A stretch of 64,000 nt of DNA. Origin: JASHVB01 sp035508435 (GTDB lineage: Bacteria > Pseudomonadota > Alphaproteobacteria > Acetobacterales > Acetobacteraceae). Made by a program: the position numbers and the translations under genes. The stretch is taken from contig DATJNA010000164.1 in NCBI GenBank assembly GCA_035508435.1, positions 1-64,000 on the forward strand, written 5' to 3'. Of this stretch, positions 51,144-59,687 are shown piece by piece. The first letter of the stretch is position 1; every line of letters begins with the position of its first letter. Under the pieces are notes generated by a model. It worked only from the letters and a program-made list of their open reading frames with translations, ran no database searches and was not told the DNA's origin.

Positions 51144-52328
51144 TCAATCCGTCACGGCGGCGTACACCAGGTCGCGGAACAACACGCGGTAATGCTCGCG
51201 CTGGCCTGGGGCCTGGATCATCAGCACCGCGGTCAGACGTTCGGCCGGATCGATCCAGAACGTTGTGCCGGCCGCGCCGCCCCAATAATAGGCGCCGACC
51301 GAGCCGGGGAACGGCGCCAGGCCCGACTTTAGCCGCACCGCGAAGCCCAGGCCGAAGCCATGCCCGGGGGGGAGCATGCCGACCGCATCGGGGATGTCGC
51401 CGAGATGATCGGCGGTCATCAGTTCCAGCGTCTTTCGCCCCAGCAATCGTATGCCACCCGCCGTCCCACCACCCAGGAGCATTTGCATGAAGCGCGCGTA
51501 GTCGACCGTGGTCGCCACCATGCCGCCGCCGCCTGACTCGAACACGGCGGGGCGGCGCACGTTCAGCGGGCTGACCTCGGTGCCGCTTTCGGGATCACGC
51601 GGAAACGGCTCGGCGATGCGGCTGTGGTGCGCGTCCGCCACGGCGAAGCTGGTGTCGTCCATGCCCAGCGGCCGCAGAATCCGCTCCGCCAGGAACGCCC
51701 CCAGCGTCTGGCCGGACCAGACCTCAACCAATCGCCCCAGCACGTCGGTGGAGCGGCTGTACTCGAATTGCGTCCCTGGCTGGTGCAGCAGCGGCAGCTT
51801 CGCCAGCGCGGCGGCATGCTCTGCGTTGGTCTGGCGCAGGCGGGCGACGCGCGCCTCGGCATAGGCTTTGTGCACCGGCGTGTTGCCGCGGAACTCGTAG
51901 GTCAGGCCGGAGGTGTGGCGCAGCAGGTCCTGCACCGTGATCGGACGGTCGGCATCGGTCGTGCCCATGGCGTCGCCGCTGAGTACCGCGACCCGTGGCT
52001 CGGCGAAATCGGGCAGGTATCTCGCGATCGCGTCGGACAGCAGAAAATGGCCTTCCTCCCACAGCATCATCGCGGCGACGGATACGATCGGCTTGGTCAT
52101 CGAGTAGATGCGGAAGATCGCATCCAGCGGCATCGGCGCGTCGGTGGCGGGATCGAGCCGGCCGAATGCCTGGTGCCACGCCACCTTGCCGTGGCGGGCG
52201 ATCAGAGCGACCGCGCCGGGGACATGACCCGACGCAACGCGTTGCTCCAGTGCATGCGCGAGCCGCGCCAGGGCAGGCGTCGACAGGCCGACATCCTCGG
52301 GCTTCGCGGTCGGCAGAGGCGTGGTCAT
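51144..52328 (-). CDS. Serine beta-lactamase/esterase-fold protein (class C-like)
   Basis: A 394-aa protein starting at ATG 52328. The SxxK motif is SMTK (residues 76-79) within FRIYSMTKPIVSVAAMML, the second motif is YSRS in TQFEYSRSTDVLGRL, and the third is GGAAGT in YYWGGAAGTTFW. It lacks a signal peptide, which argues against a secreted beta-lactamase and for a cytosolic esterase, peptidase or transesterase as in the EstB/LovD-like groups. It begins the minus-strand run ahead of lpxD. Its substrate is unknown. Confidence 0.85.
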   Translation of the reverse strand: MTTPLPTAKPEDVGLSTPALARLAHALEQRVASGHVPGAVALIARHGKVAWHQAFGRLDPATDAPMPLDAIFRIYSMTKPIVSVAAMMLWEEGHFLLSDAIARYLPDFAEPRVAVLSGDAMGTTDADRPITVQDLLRHTSGLTYEFRGNTPVHKAYAEARVARLRQTNAEHAAALAKLPLLHQPGTQFEYSRSTDVLGRLVEVWSGQTLGAFLAERILRPLGMDDTSFAVADAHHSRIAEPFPRDPESGTEVSPLNVRRPAVFESGGGGMVATTVDYARFMQMLLGGGTAGGIRLLGRKTLELMTADHLGDIPDAVGMLPPGHGFGLGFAVRLKSGLAPFPGSVGAYYWGGAAGTTFWIDPAERLTAVLMIQAPGQREHYRVLFRDLVYAAVTD

Positions 52329-52463
52329 GCTGGTGTCTCCGTGCTTCGCGGCGATCCTGCCACGAACGCCCCGGAGTATTGAAGGGACTGGTGTGACCCG
52401 CTGATGCATTGCCGGCCCCAGCTACGGCCTGACAGTGTGGCATGGCATTCCGCCAGAAGCTCG

Positions 52464-52540
52464 TCGGCTTTTTCTGTCGCGCCGATCGGTTTTCTGTGGA
52501 AACAATCGGTTGTCTGCCGCAGCGATCGGTCGGCCGTTGC
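52464..52540. repeat. Four imperfect copies of a 20-bp TCGGTTTTCTG-type repeat
   Basis: The core TCGG occurs at 52464, 52486, 52506 and 52526, with the following bases TTTTCTG, TTTTCTG, TTGTCTG and a diverged end. The repeat lies in a 297-base gene-free gap upstream of the beta-lactamase-lpxD-fabZ run and could be a set of operator sites. Confidence 0.5.
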
Positions 52541-52625
52541 GCTGCGGGCTGACAATCTTGCTGTTGGTAAGACCTTTGGTTATCCGGGTCAGAAGACGCC
52601 CGCCGGTCGTTGCCGCTTTACCTGC

Positions 52626-53972
52626 TTATCCTGCCGGCGGCACCTGCGCCTGCGCCAACGCCTCGGCCTGCCGCCTTGCCAACGTGGCCTCGTTGAAATC
52701 GGCGATCAGGCCATGGAACAAGCGGCTCCAGTTCAGTTCCGCCTTCAACCGCACGAACACGCCGCCGAGGCCGATGGCGGAGCGGTCCATCAGCACGAAC
52801 TCGCGCGGTGGCTTCACACCGCCGGTGCGTTGCAGACCGGCATGCACGCGTTCGGCGACCTCGCGGCCGAACATCGGATCATCGGTCTCCTGGATGCGGC
52901 GCACACGGTCTTCCACCAGCGGTTCGTAGAGGAACCGCGCCCACAGGTTCAGCACCGCCATCTTTTCATCGGTGAGGTTGGTGAACCCCCAGGTGGCGTA
53001 AGCATGGCGCGCCTTGGCATCATCGTTGTCACGCACGGCCTCGAACAAATCGATTACGCCGCGCACGAATGGCGCCCCGAAGACGCGGATGGCGCCGTAG
53101 TCAAGCAAGTTCACTGAACCGTCGGGGCGCACCTGGTAGTTGCCGAGATGCGGATCGCCGTGGATCACGCCGTAGCGATAGAACGGCACGTACCACGCGC
53201 GAAACAAGGCTTCCGCGATGCGGTTGCGCTCCTCCTGCGGCGGGTTCTCCTGCAGGCGGTGGAGCAGCGGACGGCCATCCAGCCAGGTCATCGTCAGCAG
53301 GCGTTTGGTGCAGTATCCGGGGACCGGCACGGGGATGTGCACCATCGGATCGCCGGCCAGCATCAGCCCGTACAGGCGCATCTGCGCGGCTTCACGTTCA
53401 TAATCGAGTTCCTCACGCAGGCGCTGGGTGAGTTCCTTGTAGACCTCCTCGTGCTGGATGGCGTTGTCCATGCGGTGATAGATCGCCATTGCCAATTTCA
53501 GTTGCCGCAGATCGGCTTCCACCGTGCTGGGCATGTCGGGGTATTGCAGCTTGCAGGCGACCTCGGTGCCATCGGGCAGGTGGGCGCGGTGCACCTGGCC
53601 GAGCGACGCCGCCGCCGCTGCTTCGTGACTGAAGTCGTGGAAGCGGGATTGCCAGTGGGAGCCGATCTCGGTGGTCATCCGGCGGCGCACGAAGTTCCAG
53701 CCCATCGGCGGCGCGTTGGACTGAAGTTGGGCAAGCTGGTCGGCATACTCGGCCGGCAGAGCGTCGGGCACGGTCGAGAGGAATTGCGCCACCTTCATCA
53801 GCGGGCCTTTGAGGCCGCCGAGAATGACCCGCAGGTCCTCCGCGTGCGCGGCGCGGTCGGTCTTGATGCCGAACATACGTGCGCCGGCCACGCGGGCCGC
53901 TATGCCGCCAACGGCGCCAGACGTGCGCGCCATACGGCGGAGTTCGCCAAGCAGGTTGCTGCCTTCGGCCAT
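52626..53972 (-). CDS. ABC1/AarF/UbiB-family atypical kinase
   Basis: A 448-aa protein. KGPLMKVAQFLSTVPDALP is the KxGQ-type N-terminal signature (the second Gly-Gln replaced by VAQ), AASLGQVHRAHLPDGTEVACKLQYP holds the nucleotide loop and the lysine, IHGDPHLGNYQVRPDG is the catalytic loop and LLDYGAIR the metal motif. Family members support ubiquinone synthesis or lipid homeostasis; kinase activity is atypical. It lacks a clear C-terminal membrane helix. It lies between two repeat-bearing intergenic gaps. Confidence 0.88.
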   Translation of the reverse strand: MAEGSNLLGELRRMARTSGAVGGIAARVAGARMFGIKTDRAAHAEDLRVILGGLKGPLMKVAQFLSTVPDALPAEYADQLAQLQSNAPPMGWNFVRRRMTTEIGSHWQSRFHDFSHEAAAAASLGQVHRAHLPDGTEVACKLQYPDMPSTVEADLRQLKLAMAIYHRMDNAIQHEEVYKELTQRLREELDYEREAAQMRLYGLMLAGDPMVHIPVPVPGYCTKRLLTMTWLDGRPLLHRLQENPPQEERNRIAEALFRAWYVPFYRYGVIHGDPHLGNYQVRPDGSVNLLDYGAIRVFGAPFVRGVIDLFEAVRDNDDAKARHAYATWGFTNLTDEKMAVLNLWARFLYEPLVEDRVRRIQETDDPMFGREVAERVHAGLQRTGGVKPPREFVLMDRSAIGLGGVFVRLKAELNWSRLFHGLIADFNEATLARRQAEALAQAQVPPAG

Positions 53973-53999
53973 TCAGGTCATGCCCGGCACGGCCAACGT

Positions 54000-54103
54000 G
54001 TCATTGCGGGGAGCATAGCGACACAGCAATTTCGGTCGGGTCACGCATGGCCAGTGCATCAGCCCGAGCGAGGTTGCTGCGTCGCCTCGCTCCTCGCAAT
54101 GAC
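54000..54103. repeat. Palindromic GTCATTGCGRGGAGC-type repeat element
   Basis: Arms 54000-54029 and 54074-54103 (30 bases) match at 25 of 30 positions, starting GTCATTGCG and ending CGCAATGAC. The same kind of palindrome is a common dispersed intergenic element in alphaproteobacterial genomes. It fills the gap between the ABC1 kinase and pepF genes. Confidence 0.8.
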
Positions 54104-54118
54104 CGGAAGGGTGCAACA

Positions 54119-55906
54119 TCATGGCGTCTCCAGCTCAGCTATGAAGCCGGCGATCACGTCCAGCCCCTTCTTCCAAAAAGCCGGATCCGACGCGTCCAAA
54201 CCGAATGGCGCCAGCAGTTCCTTGTGCCGCTTCGATCCGCCGGCGCGGAGCATATCGAGATATTTGGCCTGGAACCCAGGATGCCCATTCTGGAACACCG
54301 AATACAGCGCATTCACCAGACAATCGCCGAATGCGTACGCATAGACATAGAACGGCGAATGGATGAAATGCGGCACATAGGCCCAGAACACGTTGTATTC
54401 CGGGGTGAATTCGAAGGCCGGACCGAGGCTCTCGGTCTGCACCTGCAACCACAGCTCGCCAATCCGCTCCGGCAGCAATTCGCCGCCGCGGCGTTCGTCG
54501 TGCAGCAGCATTTCAAAGCGATAGAACGCAGTCTGGCGTACCACCGTGTTCAGCATGTCCTCCACCTTCGCCGCCAGCATGATGCGGCGCTGCTTCGGGT
54601 CGGCTGCATCCAGCAACGCGCGGAAGGTCAGCATCTCGCCGAACACCGACGCGGTCTCGGCAAGAGTGAGCGGCGTGCCGGACATCAGATAGCCCTGCGC
54701 GTCGCCGGCCAGCACCTGGTGCACACCATGGCCCAGCTCGTGCGCCAGCGTCATCACGTCGCGCGTGCGGCCATGATAGTTCAGCAGCAGATAGGGATGT
54801 GCGCTCGGCACGGTGGGATGCGCGAAGGCGCCCCCGCTCTTGCCGGGAGTCAGCCGTGCGTCGATCCACGCCGCGTCGAAGAAGCGCTTGCCCACAGCGG
54901 CCAACTCCGGACTGAACGCTCCATATGCCGCAAGCACGCGCTGGCGCGCCTCCGGCCAATCGATTTCCCGATCGTCGTCGTCCGGCAGTGGCGCGTTACG
55001 GTCCCAGTGCATCAGCTTCGGCAGGCCGAGCCACTTCGCCTTCATCCGGTAATAGCGATGTGCCAGCCGCGGATAGTCGGCCCGCACCGCGGTCACCAGC
55101 GCATCCACCACCTCGTCTTCCACCATGTTGCCGCGGTTGCGCGCGCTACCGGGTCGCGGGTAGTGGCGCCAAGTGTCGATGATCTCCTTGTCCTTCGCCA
55201 GCGTGTTGGTGATCAGTGAGAACAGCTTCACCCGGTCGCCGAAGGCGGCACCGATGGCGCGGCCTGCGGCCTCGCGCACGCCGCGGTCCTTGTCAGACAG
55301 GCGGTTCAGGGCGTCGGTGACCGTCAGTGCCTCATCACCGACCGGGACGCGCATGCCGGCCATCGTCTCGTCGAACAAGCGGTTCCAGGCGGAATGGCCG
55401 GTCACCTCTTTTTCGTGCAGCAGCTTCTCGAGCTCGTCGGAGAGCTGGTGCGGACGGAACACGCGCAGGTCGTTCAGCCAGGGGCGCCAGCGGGCCAGTG
55501 CCGGATCAGCGAGCTTTGCCTCCAGCACCGCGTCATCCAATCGATTCAGTTCCAAACCGAAGAACAGGAGCTGGGAGCTGATCGTGGTCGCCCGCTCGTT
55601 GGCGGACTGGTAGAAGCGGCCGATCGCGGCGTCGGTGGAATCGGCGGCAAACAGCAACTGGGCGTAGGACAGCAGGCGCCCGAGCACCTCCTCGATCCGC
55701 TCATATTCCGCGATGGCGGCGGCGAGAGCCGCGCCCGGCAGGTCCGCGAGCCTGCCTGCATAAGCGGCAGAGAAACTGTGTGCGCGCTTGTCAGCGGCGG
55801 CGAAATCCGCGTCCACCTCCGGTGCGTCCGGCGCATGATAGAGATCGGACAGATCCCAGGCGGGCAGCGCATCCGAGTTGGATGAGGCGGCAGTGGCAAC
55901 GGACAT
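54119..55906 (-). CDS. pepF: M3-family oligoendopeptidase F (PepF)
   Basis: A 595-aa zinc peptidase that degrades short peptides in the cytosol. HELGH at residues 389-393 within MTLAHELGHGVHQVL, and the downstream SGTPLTLAETASVFGEML supplies the third zinc ligand Glu. The N terminus WDLSDLYHAPDAPEVDADF and the helical N-domain are typical of the alpha-proteobacterial PepF/M3 subgroup. ATG 55906 is used; length is normal. It is divergent from the acyl-CoA synthetase gene. Confidence 0.94.
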   Translation of the reverse strand: MSVATAASSNSDALPAWDLSDLYHAPDAPEVDADFAAADKRAHSFSAAYAGRLADLPGAALAAAIAEYERIEEVLGRLLSYAQLLFAADSTDAAIGRFYQSANERATTISSQLLFFGLELNRLDDAVLEAKLADPALARWRPWLNDLRVFRPHQLSDELEKLLHEKEVTGHSAWNRLFDETMAGMRVPVGDEALTVTDALNRLSDKDRGVREAAGRAIGAAFGDRVKLFSLITNTLAKDKEIIDTWRHYPRPGSARNRGNMVEDEVVDALVTAVRADYPRLAHRYYRMKAKWLGLPKLMHWDRNAPLPDDDDREIDWPEARQRVLAAYGAFSPELAAVGKRFFDAAWIDARLTPGKSGGAFAHPTVPSAHPYLLLNYHGRTRDVMTLAHELGHGVHQVLAGDAQGYLMSGTPLTLAETASVFGEMLTFRALLDAADPKQRRIMLAAKVEDMLNTVVRQTAFYRFEMLLHDERRGGELLPERIGELWLQVQTESLGPAFEFTPEYNVFWAYVPHFIHSPFYVYAYAFGDCLVNALYSVFQNGHPGFQAKYLDMLRAGGSKRHKELLAPFGLDASDPAFWKKGLDVIAGFIAELETP

Positions 55907-55991
55907 TGGCGGACCTCGAATGGCTGCGTTCCCGATGGATGTAGGCTAGTAGGGGCCGCCGTCAAAGGGTTGCGGCAGGCGCGGAGGAGAC

Positions 55992-57707
55992 GTGGAGACC
56001 TATCCGACCTGGCCGAACCTGGCCGCGATGATGTTCGGCCTGGCCCGGACCTGGCCCGAGAAACCGCTGTTGCGCGCTTTCCGCGACGGCCGATGGACCA
56101 GCGTCACCTGGGGCGAATTCGGCCGCATGGCGGCCTCCTGCGCCCGGGCGTTGCGCGCCGCTGGCGTGGCGGCGGGTGACCGCGTGGTGGTGGTGGCGGA
56201 GAATCGGCCGGAATACCCGATCGCCGAGACCGCGCTCATGGCGATCCGTGCCGTTCCAGTGCCCGCCTACGTCACCAACACTGTCGCGGATCACGCCCAT
56301 ATCCTACGCGACAGCGGCGCCCGCGCAGCGATCGTGTCGTCGCCTGTGCTGGCGGGGCGGCTGCGCGAGGCGGCGCCGCTTGCCGGCGGACTGGACCTGC
56401 TGGTGGTGATGGACGGCTCGGTGGCGGCAGCCGACGGTCCGCCGCGAATGCTTGCCTGGTCGGCACTGGTCGCGGATACCTCCGGGCCGGACGACATCGC
56501 GCGCGAGGCCGCCGGAATTGCCCCCGGCACGCTGGCCTGCCTGATCTATACCTCAGGCACCGGCGGCGCGCCGAAGGGAGTGGTGCTGCCGCATCGCTGT
56601 ATCCTGTCGAACTGCCGCGGTGCCTTCGAATTGTTGCGCCCGCTGCACCTGCATGACGAAATCTACCTGTCGTACCTGCCTTGCTCGCACAGTTACGAGC
56701 ATACTGTGGGCCAGTTCTTCCTGCCCAGCATCGGCACCGAGATCGTCTATGCCCGGGGCGTGGAGCATCTGGCTGCGGACCTGCTGACCATCCGTCCGAC
56801 AATCATGACGGTGGTACCACGCGTGCTGGAGGTGATTCGCACGCGCATCCTGGCCCAGGTGGCTCGCGAATCCCCGCTCCGCCAGACCCTGTTCCAGCGC
56901 GCCATGGCGATCGGGTTGAAGCGGCTGGACGGAGCGCCGCTGTCGTTCGGAGAGCGCCTGTTGGATCCGCTGTTGGATCGGCTGGTGCGCGGCAAGGTGC
57001 GGGCCCGGTTCGGCGGGCGGCTGGTCGCCGCTTGCTCTGGCGGCGCGCGGCTGGAGCCGGAGGTGGGGCGATTCTTCCTCGCACTCGGGTTGAAGATCCT
57101 GCAGGGCTACGGCCAGACCGAGGCCGGCCCGATCGTCAGCGCCAATCCGCCGGATGCGATCCGCATCGAGACCGTGGGTCACGTGCTGGAGGGCGTGGAC
57201 GTCCACATCGCCGACGACGGCGAGATCCTGGTGCATGGCGACCTGGTGATGGACGGCTACTGGCAGCGTCCGGAGGATACCGCGGCCGCGATCGAGGACG
57301 GCTGGCTGCACACCGGAGATATCGGCACGCTGGACGATGCGGGCTACCTGCGCATCACCGACCGCAAAAAGGACCTGATCGTGCTGTCGGGCGGCGAGAA
57401 CGTCTCGCCGGCGAAGGTGGAAGGCATGCTGATGGCGGAGCAAGAGATCGCACAGGCGGTGGTGGCGGGGGACGGGCGCGCGGGGCTGACGGCGTTGGTG
57501 GTGGCGGCCGAGGGCTATGACGACGTGGCGGTGGCGCTGGCCGTGAACCGGACCAACCACCGGCTATCGGTGACGGAACGGATACGCAAGCATGCCATCG
57601 TGCCGGCGTTCACCGTGGAGAACGGGCTGCTGACGCCGACGCAGAAGATCCGCCGGTTGCTGGTCATCCGGGCGAATGCGCAGACGCTGGCTGCGCTGCA
57701 TGGGTAG
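55992..57707 (+). CDS. AMP-dependent acyl-CoA synthetase (long-chain fatty acid type)
   Basis: A 571-aa adenylate-forming enzyme starting with GTG (55992) behind GCGGAGGAG. The P-loop LIYTSGTGGAPKGVVLPH, the ATP motif QGYGQTEAGP, the hinge DGWLHTGDIG and the C-terminal RKKDLIVLSGGENVSPAKVE with the catalytic lysine region (TPTQKIRR) are all intact. It is most similar in layout to long-chain acyl-CoA ligases that activate fatty acids for degradation or lipid synthesis; substrate length cannot be read from sequence. Confidence 0.92.
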   Translation: METYPTWPNLAAMMFGLARTWPEKPLLRAFRDGRWTSVTWGEFGRMAASCARALRAAGVAAGDRVVVVAENRPEYPIAETALMAIRAVPVPAYVTNTVADHAHILRDSGARAAIVSSPVLAGRLREAAPLAGGLDLLVVMDGSVAAADGPPRMLAWSALVADTSGPDDIAREAAGIAPGTLACLIYTSGTGGAPKGVVLPHRCILSNCRGAFELLRPLHLHDEIYLSYLPCSHSYEHTVGQFFLPSIGTEIVYARGVEHLAADLLTIRPTIMTVVPRVLEVIRTRILAQVARESPLRQTLFQRAMAIGLKRLDGAPLSFGERLLDPLLDRLVRGKVRARFGGRLVAACSGGARLEPEVGRFFLALGLKILQGYGQTEAGPIVSANPPDAIRIETVGHVLEGVDVHIADDGEILVHGDLVMDGYWQRPEDTAAAIEDGWLHTGDIGTLDDAGYLRITDRKKDLIVLSGGENVSPAKVEGMLMAEQEIAQAVVAGDGRAGLTALVVAAEGYDDVAVALAVNRTNHRLSVTERIRKHAIVPAFTVENGLLTPTQKIRRLLVIRANAQTLAALHG

Positions 57708-57858
57708 GACCTGAGTGCGCGAGGCAGTGCAGCCGGGCGTGCCGCCACTTCGGCAACGTACCCATTGAGCAAGCCCATTGAGGCGGACTTCAAGGCGGGT
57801 CAGGCTGGACGGAGGCCGGATCCCGACGCGTGGCTGGATTCCGGCCCGCAAGGCGACA

Positions 57859-58629
57859 TCACCTGGCCGTCTTGGACTTGAGCTCGTCGAGCTGCATGCG
57901 CGCACCGGCGACCATGCACGACAGGTCGGACGTCAGCATCACCATGTCGAAGCCGCGCTTCACGGCGCCGGCCGCGAACGCCGCACTGGCGCAGTGCATG
58001 ACGCACTTGATGCCGTGTTTGTGCGCCGTCTCGCGGATCTTGTCGCAGGTGGCGAGATGCGTCGGGTCTGGATTATCCCCGCGCGGCGCCAGCCCGAGCG
58101 CGAACGACAGGTCGGCCGGCCCGATATAGACGGCGTCCAGGCCGGGCGTGGCGCAGATGGCATCAAGGTTGGCGATGCCTTCCTTGGTCTCGATCATTGC
58201 CATGATGACGATCTCGTCGTTGGCCTTGCCCTGGTAGTCGGCGCCGCCGTAATGAATGGCGCGGACAGGACCGGACGAGCGCATACCGACCGGCGGATAG
58301 CGGCATGCGGCCACTGCCTTCGCGGCTTCCTCAGCGGTATTGACCAGCGGCACGATGACGGCATAGGCGCCGAGGTCCAGCGCCTTCATGATGGCCGCCG
58401 GCTCGTTCCAGGCGACCCGGACGACCGGGACCGTATCGGTCTGCGAGATCGCGGCCAGCATCGGTCCCACGTCCTTCATTTCCGACGTGCCGTGCTGCAG
58501 GTCGACGCACAGGGCATCGAAGCCCTGGCGGGCCATGACCTCGGCGGTGAACCCATGGGACACCGACAGCCAGCCCAGCGTCACGTAGTGGCCGGCATGC
58601 CACATCTGCTTGATCTTGTTGGGTCGCAT
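57859..58629 (-). CDS. HpcH/HpaI-family aldolase (2-oxo acid aldolase)
   Basis: A 256-aa class II aldolase. Seen: LGWLSVSHGFTAEVMARQGFDALCVDLQHG (with the catalytic region), VPVVRVAWNEPAAIMKALDLGAYAVIVPLVNTAEEA, PPVGMRSSGP, AMIETKEGIANLDAI and VYIGPADLSFALGL, in family order. It cleaves 4-hydroxy-2-oxo acids such as 2-oxo-hept-3-ene-1,7-dioate hydrate or 2-keto-3-deoxy acids; which one is open. ATG 58629 has AGAGGTG upstream. A sugar-acid dehydratase-like gene lies 1 kb away, so a shared catabolic role is possible. Confidence 0.9.
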   Translation of the reverse strand: MRPNKIKQMWHAGHYVTLGWLSVSHGFTAEVMARQGFDALCVDLQHGTSEMKDVGPMLAAISQTDTVPVVRVAWNEPAAIMKALDLGAYAVIVPLVNTAEEAAKAVAACRYPPVGMRSSGPVRAIHYGGADYQGKANDEIVIMAMIETKEGIANLDAICATPGLDAVYIGPADLSFALGLAPRGDNPDPTHLATCDKIRETAHKHGIKCVMHCASAAFAAGAVKRGFDMVMLTSDLSCMVAGARMQLDELKSKTAR

Positions 58630-58815
58630 CGTCACACCTCTGATGATATTCACTGAGTCCGCGAGCGGGTTGCTGATCTGAGACATCAATTGACCGGCGA
58701 ACGCAAGAGCGGCGGCCGGCCGCGACACTGGCGGTCAATGCCGCCGTGCTGGTCGCCGCGGCGCGCGGCTGAAGCTGGGGCGCCTTGTTGGAGGCGGCGC
58801 GTGCCGCATCACTCG

Positions 58816-59463
58816 TCACCACGGATCGTGCCGTGCAGGAGGCGGGCCGATGCATCGAACTCGGTCTGCGGTGCCGGGACTTGCTTGGCAATCTCGAGGC
58901 GCTGGTTGATCAATCCACCGTCGTGCCTCTGGCCGCATTGGCGCCGATGCTGACAGCGACCGAGGCCGGTCCGCGCGATGCCGTTGCGAGCCGGGACGGA
59001 TCGGTCGCGCACGCATACATGCTGACGCTTGCCTGATGCAGTCGCGATCGGTGTCCAAATGTCCGCCTCCGTGCACACGAGGTGGCTCGGGGTTTTCAAG
59101 GAGTCGTGAACGATGCTCCAAATGTTCGAATCCATACGTGAGATTCTGCGTCCGCCTATGAATCCAGTATTTGTCAAGCCTGTCTTTTACAAAATCAAAG
59201 AATCTAGAAAGCATCATCTTATCGATATCGTTATAGCGGGACTCAACATCTTCCTTGCCTACCTGCAGCAAGTCGGCAACGGCATGCACCGAAAAACTGG
59301 CGGTTTGAGGCGTAGCAAAATGCATCACCGCGATCGAAGTAATCCGAGGGGAATGACCCTCGCTATCAGCGTCGTACAACGACTGTGATGAGTAATGGAT
59401 GTTGTAGAACCGCTCCGGCTCCCTCCCTATTGCCTTGAAGAAATTGTCTGCGGTGACCTTCAT
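58816..59463 (-). pseudogene. Truncated, AT-rich foreign gene (N-terminal fragment of an uncharacterised protein)
   Basis: The first about 125 codons (59463 down to about 59090) read as a coherent protein: FFKAIGREPERFYNIHYSSQSLYD, SIAVMHFATPQTASFSVHAVAD and FFDFVKDRLDKYWIHRRTQNLTYGFEHLEHR. The region is visibly far more AT-rich than the rest of the window, with codons such as TTT, AAA and ATA. After LLENPEPP the frame turns Arg/Pro-rich in host-like GC-rich DNA, so the 3' half has been lost and replaced. The W-x-H-x-N-Y-G-F-H-R pattern resembles a family of uncharacterised proteins often found in accessory regions. It is probably non-functional. Confidence 0.7.
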
Positions 59464-59687
59464 TGTCCGATTCCGAAGGCCCGTCTCTGCCGATTCTCCG
59501 ACGCGGCCGGAATGATAGCAGCTACAAACGAATTAGCCGGTGAAGCCTCGATTTGCCCGCCCGGACACAGCGGCAACGGCCATACTCCACCTTCCGTCGA
59601 CCACTGCCAACCTCGCTCCAATCCTCTGGCTTGACCCGGCTTGCCGCGCCAGCCATCCCATGCCCTACCCTGTCCAGGACCCCGCTC

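Noticed and set aside
58785..59036. 83-aa plus-strand frame starting with TTG
   Set aside because: No ribosome site, weak start and overlap with the antisense remnant; plausible helices but no further support.
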